Translations under genes and position numbers: made by a program
In this document: in pieces, positions 39,101 through 51,100 of the stretch
How the letters are laid out: each line of letters opens with the position of its first letter
Position numbering within the stretch: position 1 is the first letter of the stretch
DNA from: Hanleya hanleyi
Taxonomy: Eukaryota; Mollusca; Polyplacophora; Lepidopleurida; Hanleyidae
DNA length: 64,000 nt
Direction of reading: 5' to 3'
Assembly: GCA_036873755.1 (NCBI GenBank)
Contig: JAVTVY010017181.1
Coordinates: 496,001-560,000 of the forward strand
Notes under the pieces: generated by a model
Database searches by the model: none
What the model saw: the letters and a program-made list of their open reading frames with translations, nothing else
What the model was told of the DNA's origin: nothing

Positions 39101-42100
39101 GTACATCCTCTCGGTAATAGTGCAACCCAGGAATTATGTGCGTTATTCATATCGTGGCAGTGCTTTATAGTCAGATGGCATGCAGAGTATCAGTTGAAGA
39201 GGCAGTTTGGGAGCGGCCATATGTACTCGGATGTGTTTGGAGCTGGTATGCCTCTGTTAGCCATTGTAACAACAAGTTCTACAGTGCGGTTGAAACAGTC
39301 GTGATGTCCTTGCTCAAGTCTCTCCTTTCGTCATCAGCCGATAACCTAATGACAGACTGCCTATATGTGGCCCTCTGTGGTCATGTCAAGAAAGTACTCT
39401 GCATTAACTTTAAAAGGGCTATATTTATCTATCTTCCAGAGCTATTTACACGTCACAGAAGTAGAGTATAACCAGCTTGCCTATCTTGTTAGTCACCATT
39501 CCGATGTGTTGTCACTTACGTTAGAGAACATGTGTTTTGGTTTAAAATGCCACATGCAACTCAGAACTGCGCTTGGCACTTTTCTGTTCAAGCTCATTAA
39601 TTTGGCAGGTGCAAATCTGTTGTCAGTTATAGATGAGGCTTCATGACGTGTAATTATTTCAGCCTCGTTTTGCTCTGCAGAGCGCTGACTAGCCCATGCT
39701 TGTATTTGTTGAGTTTCTATCGTAGGTGTCGCTGGTGTGATGTCACCCAGTGACATCTCTGTGCAGAGGTTGAGTTATCTGTTTCCAGGACATGTCGGGC
39801 AGAAATTGCCTTGACCAGTTGTGCAACTGATTCCTTTTAATTTCAGATTATTTTGATTAGGCAGTGGCAATGCTTTGAAGCTTGAACGTCTCATATTAAT
39901 TCCGGATTGTTGTAATGTTATAAGAATTGTATACTGACTTCAATCATGACCGTCAAACTCTTCTTTTCTTTTCTGATACTCCTGCACCGGTATTATTCTT
40001 GTTCTTTTACGTCGTTCTGATGTTTAGGTCCATTCCAATTTCGCGCTTGGCCACTTATTTGCAGTAGCATTAATTGAGAACTCTTCAAAACATGATCAAT
40101 GCTATTTGTTTTAAGCCACCGATTAACCGATTGTATGCTCCTTATTTTCATGTACAGAGGCCTATTCGGCCATGTATCTGATGTCATGTCCGATCATAAG
40201 CAGTATTGTTCGATTTGCATCGCATGAGTAATTGTCCATAGCCGTGCTTTACTCCTTTACAAGGATACCATTGAACCGCGCTTTGCTCTGGTTAATATTA
40301 ACGATGTACATGCACATTAATGTATTTACTCACAACTATATGGGACGTCACAAATCAGATAGCAATTGTACTCTGTCCCATTTATTTTATACCGGAGCCC
40401 TGCATCGAAGGATCATTCCTCAATATGGATACTCAGGTGATGACGATATGTGGAGTAGTGCGTCGCATTCGGACGGTCGAATTTCGATCAATGAACATTC
40501 CTATGAGTACACGGTAGTGTAGCAGATCGACTAGTTTCGCAAAGCCTGTACATATCGTAGACGAGCATTTTTTTTGTGCTTCACCCCTATATTTCGATGG
40601 TGATTAGTTATGAACCAAGACTTGCCGTTTAGACAGTTTATTGATCCTTATATAGTTGTGCACCATATCCATTTGGTCACCTTTAATGCTCCCTTGATCA
40701 ACGATATTAGTTTGAGCTTTATAACCATGTCACCAGGCAGTATAGTTTTTCTTTGCTCATTTCTTGCACTATTGTCTGTTTTTTTTTTAACCTACATCTA
40801 ATGAGCGTAGTATATGTTAAATGTATAAATGTGATTTTATCTTTGACTATTTCCCATAGAGTTAACACCACTGTGTAGCACAAGGGGTAATGCATTTCAT
40901 TTGGAAGCAGCCACTAGTTGTATGCCAGCTATTTGTTTTAAAAACACCGATTAACCGATAGTATGCTTCTAATTTTCATGTACACAGGCCTATGCGGCCA
41001 TTGTATCTGATGTCATGTCTGACCATAAGCAGTATTGCTTGATTTGGATCGCATGAGTAATTGTCCATAGCCTTGCATTAACTCCTTTACAAGGATACCA
41101 TTGAACCGTGCTTTACTCTGGTTAATTTTAGCGATGTATATGCACATTAATGTATTTACTCACAACTATGTCACAAACAGATAGCAATTGTACTCCGTCC
41201 CATTTATTTCATAACCGGAGCCCTGCATCGAAGGATCATTCTCTTATGGATACTCAGGTGATGACACTCATTATGACCTGTCATGCCTGTGCAATATTTT
41301 GTTAGATATAATTCTAATCAATGATTAGTTCCATCGTCACATTCATGTGGAGCATACGGATTATTTCGTAGAGTCCTGAATTTTATCGGAGAGTGAAAGA
41401 AGTGGTGCTTCATCCCTAGAAGTGTAAAGGTGTTCTTTGTTAACGTTGCCTGCGAGTTTTGATCAATGAACATTCCTACGAGTACACGGTAGTGTAGCAG
41501 ATCGACTAGTTTCGCAAATCCTGTACATATCGTATTTCGAAGGTGATTAGTTATGAACCAAGACTTGCCATTTAAACAGTTGTGCGCGATATCCATTTGG
41601 TCACCTTTAATGCTCCCTTGATCAACGATATTAGTTTGAGCTTTATAACCATGTCACCAGGCAGTATAGTTTTTTCTTTGCTCATTTCTTGCACTATTGT
41701 CTGTTTTTTAACCTACATCTAATGAGCGTAGTATGTGTTAACTGTATAAATGTAATTTTATCTTTGACTATTTCCCATAGAGTTAACACCACTGTGTAGC
41801 ACAAGGGGTAATGCATTTCATTTGGAAGCAGCCACTAGTTGTATCCCAGCTATTTGTTTTAAAAACACCGATTAACCGATTGTATGCTTCTAATTTTCAT
41901 GTACACAGGCCTATGCGGCCATGTATCTGATGTCATGTCCGACCATAAGGCCAAGAAAAAAAATATGTCTGTTTCCGGTTACCCGACCGAGTCTAGATAA
42001 ATCGTGCGACTCTAAAAATTTTATCAGCAAATTCCAACGAAATCTACCAAGGCCGCGTTTTACGACAACAACAACAACAACCGTAAAGCGGCGCGCCCAC

Positions 42101-45100
42101 AGTCAGCATACCGTAAAGTGTGACTGGAGCTGACCGCATGGCATGGCGGCAGGTTGACGATCTTTTCAGGAAATAAAGCACCTACTTCTAGGTCGGGAAT
42201 CGAGAAATCAGCAACCCGATTACGCTTCAGTCGACTTGATCATGTTTACCAGGACAATTTTAAACATATTCTCCATCAACTTCGAAAGAAATCTACTGAT
42301 TTGATGGCTTGAAATGACGTTTGTTAAAGCAGTGTTTAGCGGACACGGCAGCTTGCAAGTGGTGTTCGTTTTCAGCGAAATCGGCGACGACACAGTCAAA
42401 GCTAGTCGCCGTCGTTGTTGTTGCCGTCAAAGTCTAACCGACCGGTACCATTTCTCCGCTAAAAAATCAAAAATTTCCCCGACTTGTTTTATTATGAATG
42501 CATTAAAATAAACCCCCAAGATTCAAGCAAGTAATAATTCTTCTGTTTTCGAGAAATGGCTTGTTCAAATCATTGTACTGTTGTACAGCCAGGAATCGCG
42601 TCTCGTTTATCAAATTGTTCGAATTAGCTAGTCGCTGGTACAAACCTCCATGATGTTCAAATTAATTTCCCATTTCATTTTATGTTGTATATGTCAATTT
42701 TTTCTTCAGGCTTTTCCAGAAAATAAGTACACTCTCCCTATGGAAGGCACTGAAATTCCACATGGAATTTTGTATTTTTCACCAAAAAAAAATTTTCATC
42801 ATTTCTGGGCGGAAATCCTTGAAATATATCGTTTTGCATATCAAGTTAATAAATTAAAACGATACTCGTTTTGGTGGTAAACAGCAGTCAAACACATTAT
42901 TGGCAATTCTCATTTCCATATCTCCCCCCCCCCCTTTATCTTTTGGGGGATAAGATCTTTTGAATATCTGAAAATATGGGGGGATGTGGGAGAACATGTT
43001 AAAAGTGGGTGGGAATGTTACAATCAAGAATATATTTGTAGACCATTGTATATGGGACAGGAGTACTGGACATCAAAATAAAATTTATTTCCAAAATAAA
43101 AATTTTTTTGGCCCTACCTACTCTATTTTTTTCTGGCCCGTAATCGGAAACAGACATATATTTTTTTTTGGCCTAAGCAGTATTGTTTGATTTGGATCGC
43201 ATGAGTAATTGTCCATAGCCTTGCATTAACTCCTTTACAAGGATACCATTGAACCGTGCTTTACTCTGGTTAATATTAACGATGTATATGCACATTAATG
43301 TATTTACTCACAACTATGTCACAAACAGATAGCAATTGTACTCCGTCCCATTTATTTTATAACCGGAGCCCTGCATCGAAGGATCATTCTCTTATGGATA
43401 CTCAGGTGATGACGCTCATTATGACCTGTCATGCCTGTGCAATATTTTGTTAGATATAATTCTAATCAATGATTATTTCCATCGTCACATTCATGTATAG
43501 CATACGGATTATTTCGTAGAGTCCTGAATTTTATCCCTAGAAGTGTAAAGGTGTTCGTTGTTAACGTTGCCTGCGAGTTTCGATCAATGAACATTCTTAC
43601 GAGTACACGGCAGTGTAGCAGATAGAGTAGTATCGCAATCCTGTACATATCGTAGACGAGTGTTTTGTGTGCTGCACCCCTATATTTCGACGGTGATTAG
43701 TTATGAACCTAGACTTGCCGTTTAGACATTTTATTGATCCTTATATAATTATGCGCCATATCCATTTGGTAACCTTTAATGCTCCCTTGATCAACGATAT
43801 TAGCTTTGAGCTGTATAACCATGTCACCAGGCAGTATGTTTTTCTTTGCTCATTTTTTGCAATAGTGTGTTTTTTAGCCTACATCTAATAAGCGTAGTAT
43901 GTGTTAACGGTATAAATGTGATTTTATCTTTGACTATTTCCCAGAGTTAACACCACTGACTGTGTAGCACAAGGGGTAATGCATACTAAATCATATTGAT
44001 ACCGTCTGTCTCCACAACAAGTGCTATTTGTGCTCACACTAATACTTGCGACTGTGAACTATATTCTTGCACAACAACTCAAACATTTCAGCTACAAGGT
44101 CACCCATGTGGCAGTTCCAGTAACTTTGTTGTGGAATACCTTGTCAACTGAAATACCCCTATTTTTATTTCCTCTTTGGGGCACCTCAACTAGATATTGT
44201 CATATCTAGTCTCATTTTTTGGGCATAACTATATGTCCCCAAAGATGTTTCATAAGGCTATCGAGTGCATAGTAATATCATATAGGGAGCAAGCTCATTA
44301 AGTAATTGGTATGTAATGCTTATGTTGGTTCACACACTTTCATATCTCTGTATAAAGTATGTTAACTCAGTATATGATCTACCATTCGCAGGGATATACA
44401 TTCACGCAGCAACTATCTGCATTCACACTCTATCCATTCACACGACAGCCATTCACACAGCATTCACGGCAGCCATTCACATGGTCAGCCATTCGCAATG
44501 AGCAATTCATTTCACTTGGCCAGTCATTCACGGTGAGCAATTCACAGGTATAAGCCATTCGGGCGAAAGCCATTAGGGCACACCCATTCACATGCCATTC
44601 AGGCGAAAGCCACTCGGGCACACTCATTCACATGCTATTCGGGCGAAAGCCATTCGAGCACACCCATTCACATGCCATATGGGCGAAAGCCATTCGAGCA
44701 CACCCATTCACATGCCATTCGGGCGAAAGCCATTCGGGCACACCCATTCACTTGGTGAGCATTCACGGGCGAAAGCCAATCGGGCACACCCATTCACATG
44801 GTGAGCCATTCACTGGCGTAAGCCAATCGGGCGTAAGCCAACATGGCTTACGCCAATCGGGCGTAAGCCAACATGGTTTATGCCAATCGGGCGAAAGCCA
44901 CTCGGGCACATCCATTCACATGGTGAGCCACTCGGGCGAAAGCCACTCGGGCGAAAGCCACTCGGGCACATCCATTCACATGGTGAGCCACTCGGGCGAA
45001 AGCCACTCGGGCGAAAGCCACTCGGGCGTAAGCCAACATGGCTTATGCCAATCAGGCGAAAGCCAATCGACACCAACTGGCAGCTTAGTCTGACCCATTT

Positions 45101-48100
45101 GTTGGCCAAATAAATATATTTATTAATCTATACCGGTGTTTCTGTGTTGTTTATAAATTGGGGTCCTAATATGTTAGGACTCATTTGTAAACTCACAGAC
45201 ACATCTGAGCCTGTCCAGCTCAGTAGGCCCTGTCACATGTATTATTACGAACGTGAAACCTGTAGTATGAATATTAATATCTGGTCACGTGTCGGTGGAA
45301 TCGATGGCAGCATGCAGGACGGCCCACCTCTCCCACCCATTAATTCGTAGGCCTCAAAGGATACCTTGACAATTGGAAGTTTTCAATTAGAAATAGCTTT
45401 AGCCCATGAAAAAAAAAAAAAAAAAAAAAAAATTTATCACAGGATGCTTCTTACTCTTCTAATAAGATTATGTACAAAGGTCAACTATTATATGTCTATT
45501 ATTTGTACTCAATCGTGACAATCATAAAGAGTTAACATTGCTTGAGGCAGGATGAGTGGGCAACTGGCATAACTGGGCATAACTATATGTCCCCTAAGAC
45601 GTTTCATAAGGCTATCGAGTGCATAGTAATATCATATAGGGAGCAAGCTCATTAAGTAATTGGTATGTAATGCTTATGTTGGTTCACACACTTTCATATC
45701 TCTGTATAAAGTATGTTAACTCAGTATATGATCTACCATTCGCAGGGATATACATTCACGCAGCAACTATCTGCATTCACACTCTATCCATTCACACGAC
45801 AGCCATTCACACAGCATTCACGGCAGCCATTCACATGGTCAGCCATTCGCAATGAGCAATTCATTTCACTTGGCCAGTCATTCACGGTGAGCAATTCACA
45901 GGTATAAGCCATTCGGGCGAAAGCCATTAGGGCACACCCATTCACATGCCATTCAGGCGAAAGCCACTCGGGCACACTCATTCACATGCTATTCGGGCGA
46001 AAGCCATTCGAGCACACCCATTCACATGCCATATGGGCGAAAGCCATTCGAGCACACCCATTCACATGCCATTCGGGCGAAAGCCATTCGGGCACACCCA
46101 TTCACTTGGTGAGCATTCACGGGCGAAAGCCAATCGGGCACACCCATTCACATGGTGAGCCATTCACTGGCGTAAGCCAATCGGGCGTAAGCCAACACGC
46201 CAACATGGCTTACGCCAATCGGGCGTAAGCCAACATGGTTTATGCCAATCGGGCGAAAGCCACTCGGGCACATCCATTCACATGGTGAGCCACTCGGGCG
46301 AAAGCCACTCGGGTGAAAGCCACTCGGGCACATCCATTCACATGGTGAGCCACTCGGGCGAAAGCCACTCGGGCGTAAGCCAACATGGCTTATGCCAATC
46401 AGGCGAAAGCCAATCGACACCAACTGGCAGCTTAGTCTGACCCATTTGTTGGCCAAATAAATATATTTATTAATCTATACCGGTGTTTCTGTGTTGTTTA
46501 TAAATAAAGAATTGTTACCGAAATTTCACAAACCGTTCACAAGCCAGTTTAACTTTTGGTGATTTTAATTGGCGCTGGCAGGCAAACTTCACTTCAGATT
46601 CTCAAAATGAACATGCTCTCAGAAATTCATAACTAACATATGTATTTGTTATCTACTAAAGTTAGAATGCTGATCTTACATCTTGCCATGCTAGTATATG
46701 GGTTATCACTGACCAAGTCGTACCTGTGCAATAAGACTTTATCAAAGTGGAGTTGTTTCTTGTCCAGTTCCAGCTCAGGTCGTACCCCATCACAGACCAC
46801 CTTGAACACAATAGGTTCAGGATTTTCTCTCACACAGCACACAACAGCGTCCTCAAAACGACCAGGTATCTTGGGGTAAGCCCAGATGGTCAGTTCCTGT
46901 GTGTAACGAGAAAATAAGTTTACAGTTCAGAAAATTTACATAGCCAGGGCTTGCTTTTCAACAGGAATCTGATTTCCATTGACACTCCCACAAAATAATT
47001 CATGAGAATCCAACAGAGTCCAGTAACATCTTAGCAATCTCTATTGAAATGATAGCTTCGGATTCTCGTTGAGTTACCAGGTAGACAGGTAGATTGTGTG
47101 AATTCGCTTAGATTTTGACGAAGAGCGAGGCCTGCATACAGGGGTCGAAATGTTCATGAAATACCTGCAGGACATTTGTCAAGAATTGCCCGGTACATAA
47201 TTAAAATACATGTAAACTGACTGAAAACCTGCAGGACAGTGCCAATTTTCTGCCGGACATGTCCTGCAAATAGATAGCAATTTCGACCCCTGGCATAGCT
47301 CAGGTTTCACCATGCAATTTCATAATCGTTCGTACAGATTTACAGGTAGACATACTTTGGATGAACAGATGGAACAATTATGATGTTTCAAGATGAAGTT
47401 GATTTGCAATCAACAATTGACCTATAATATTCACTCTGAAAACATGAACAAAGCCAGTGAAGAAGGACTGCAGACTGACCTGAGTTTCACCAGGTTTGAG
47501 GACCATGTTTGGAGGTTCCAGTAGGTAGGTCTCTGCCCTACTGTCCTGTTTGAAACAGAAACTGATGTCTGCCTCTAAGGGGGATGTGTTCAGAATATTT
47601 AGCTTCTCCATGTTCTCGGGATACCTTCCTTCTTTGAACCTGTAACATATTTGATGAACAGGATAAATAATAAATTTCAACATCAAAGTGTACAGAGAAC
47701 AACACAGGAAACCTAAACTTAAGTAAACCAGGTGAAAACCAAAAAAGGAAAATAACATGAAAGCTGTAGAACTGGAAATGGGAGATCTAAACACAAAGAT
47801 TTACCATGGACAAACAGGCATTGGGCTAATGAACAAAGTAAAATAATTTACCTGTCTCTGGTCTTCCCAACAAGTAAGGGCCCAAACTCATACACCTCAT
47901 CTGTCAAAACGTACTTCTTGTGTAAAATTTCGTCAAACTTCTTGCTCTTCTTCCGATGTGGAAAGACAATTCTGCAAAAAGTAAATTTGGTGGGTTGCAT
48001 ATCATTATCTTTTTTTTTTGGTTGCGGTGGGGGGGGGGGAGCTTTATCAGACTTCTTTGAAGCCGTCAATGACTTCAAAGGAATGTGATTAAGCAACCAA

Positions 48101-51100
48101 CAAGGAGGGTCATTGGAATAACAATCTTATTTCCAGGACTAACAAGGGTGAACAAAAACCACGAACACTTTCATTGCAAAATTTAAGTTCATTTCATGTT
48201 ATTGCATTATTTTGATTTTCGTCAATCTGATTCCCTTCCTTCCATGTCAGACTTGAAGTATCAAATGAAATAACTTTCCAGGGACCATGGCTTGCAGTAT
48301 CACATGTTCCTGATTGTTCACTTCCTTTATGACTGATTTGTGCAGTGAATGACTGATTTGTCCAGTGGGCAGAACATATTACACAGTGAATCACACATGA
48401 TGGGATATTCTGTTAGGCAGCCTACAATTGAAGCTTACCTGGGCTCCCTACTGATGGTGGGGAAGGCACAAACTCCTCTACAGTACACCTGGTACCTCCT
48501 CCTCGTGCCCACGATCTCAAAGTTAAAGGTCTGGTCAAACTGACCTAGGTCCTCTGACTGGAAGCGTAGTCTAAGAACTACCTCACTGTTAGCGGGCACC
48601 ATCCAGCGAAATATAGATAACCTGGTAGAAATAGGCCAGTTACTTGTTAGATGGCCACATTTGGTTTAAAAAACTTGGCATATGATGGTATTTAGCAATC
48701 TGTACATGAGCTAATTTATTCTCCAATTTGTTTTTTCTAATACATGTAACTACAATGCAACAATCATCAATAGAGTAATGTACAAAGAATAAATGCACAC
48801 AAAGTTCTGTGATAGCAAATGCACTCAGATAGTTTAGCAATGAGAAACAACAGATAGGGAGTGAAACACAGCATTTTTATCTGGCAACTACGAAAAAAAC
48901 ATGACTTGCAAATTGGCGAAATGTTTCTTTTCCCTTGTAATTTTGTTCATCACAGACAATGGGATGAGGTCAATTCAAGATCATGAAGTCCGATCTTGAA
49001 AAATTGAATTTGTGTGCCTTTGCAATCTGATTAAAACTCAGACTTAATAACCACTCCTCCATCGGAAATGTCGCTAATTAAGATCTGGGACAGCCTGTAT
49101 CTTAAATCTGTCGCGCATGTCAGACTGGCGACCAATCACAGCGATTATTTTGAGTTTTAATCAGATTGTGTGCCTTTGTTAAGGATCTCTTGTCCTTGAC
49201 TTACTTTGGATTCTTTGGCTCTGTGATAGCGAGGCTGTCAGCAGTGGTGCTGTAAGGAGATCAGACAGATGTGTCAAACAAAAAACAAACGGAAATTCTC
49301 ACACACCAGATGAACTTGTGATAAGAGATAAATAAGCAATCCTTAATTAAAGCAGAAATGAAAGTAACCAAACAGTGTTTCACTCGTAAAATAAGATGGT
49401 GTTTCATGCCAAAACAAGTTGGAAATGAAAATGAAATGAGATTAGTGCTCTTGATAGAAACTCACCTCTGACCGTCAAAATCAGAGACCGGGGTACCTGC
49501 TCCCGGAGGAGGGGAAGCTGGCTGAAAAGAGTTGCGACGTCCTAAAGCTGTACGTTTGCCAGCACTCTTCTTACGATCTGTTTTGGGGTCTGTTCCGGTC
49601 TTGAGCTTCTCTTTGCCCTTTCCCTTTGTGGGGGTCACATGACCATCTTTCTGTTTGTCTGGGGTAGCGGCCTTCTCCTCCTCCAGTTCCAGCTCTTTAG
49701 CTCGCTCGTCAACACCAATATTTCTGAAAATTGAAAATGATCAATGCCATATGAATACCGGAGTCACAACAAGTGCAGTATTCTACAGGCAAACTAACTA
49801 TCAAGATTGGTAATTTCTTATATTTTTTCTGGTTTCTTTCATTATTAAAAGTAGGTAATGTGCATTTTGTACATTTTCCAAGTTGAACCTGATAACATAA
49901 CCAGAGCTATAGGAGATATATTTGAGCCTGGGTTGGGTGCAGCAAAATAAATCTGAGAATGGGTGAGGGGATCTATGAAAGCAGGGCTGTTTGTACAGGA
50001 AGTACATATCATCTAGTTACATCCCATTTAGTGCATTGCGATGAAAGCTTTAGAATATACAGCGGTTCCATCTAAAGAGATTTGTCTTTTACATATGTCC
50101 AAGACGCTGTTGTTTTGTATGCGGAGAAATCTGGGCATACTGGGCATATTGGTGATGTGAGACAAAGTGACGAGAATTTACGGATTTCCAATAGTGGCAA
50201 ATGGTCGGCCATTGTTCCATTTGCTAATAGGTCAAGTCATGTTGAAAAGTGGTGTCTCCCGAAATCTGGATAACATTCAAGTGGTAGCAGGAGAGAAGTT
50301 TTATACTTACGGGTCATCAGGCGAGGAAGCCACAAACATATAATGTCCAGCCATTTCTCCCAGGAGAGGGGCACGGCGTTTGACAGGGTACGGGACAACA
50401 GAAAATGACGCCGGAGGGGGAATGGGTGGACCTTTGGGACCAAGTCCTAGACCATCAAGTACCTGAACAATATGAGATTAGTGAATGATATGTGCAGAGA
50501 ATAATCTTTCAACAACAACCTAATCATTTATTGAAAAGAAACCAAGACAAAAGCTACAATAGTTGAAAGGCATCACCCAATATATTCAACAAAAACAAAC
50601 AACTTTTAGTTGACCTCATGTATCCACAACTTGAACATGTTGATAAGATATTGTTTCACCAGAGTAATCCTGTACAATGACAAACTTACATAACATTATT
50701 CTATAACAGTGTTTCCACGGCAAATGCATAATTATGTTAAGAATGGCAAGTAATAAATATTCATTATGATATGGCAGTGCTGGCCGTGAGGAAAATGCAG
50801 GAGAGCTAGCCATCACTCACCTCAAAAAGCTGTAAGGCGAGTATGGGCGAGTGACCGTCAGTCTCCTTGGAAAATGTTTAGGCGAGTGACTCCAAATTAT
50901 ACTGCCAAATTAGACTCCAGGAGCCAGGAAAACATTTATTATTATCGGTAAAATGAGAATACATCACTTTTGTAGCGCTGTGTTTATTAGGTTTTCTTAA
51001 GTTATGGTTCCTTTTGTAGTTGATGATAATTGACATTTTAGATTTATAAATAATAAATTAAAGTAAAAACACTGACTACAGAAACTATTTGCAAAGTCTG

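Noticed and set aside
44632..45093. 153-residue + strand frame with repeated GESHSGTSIHM-like peptide
   Set aside because: The opposite strand is open too, the frame follows the short DNA repeat and it shifts in the second copy of the module; this is tandem repeat, not a protein gene.
38044..45322. LTR retrotransposon bounded by the 167-bp repeats
   Set aside because: No TG...CA ends, primer-binding site, polypurine tract, target duplication or pol-like frame between them.
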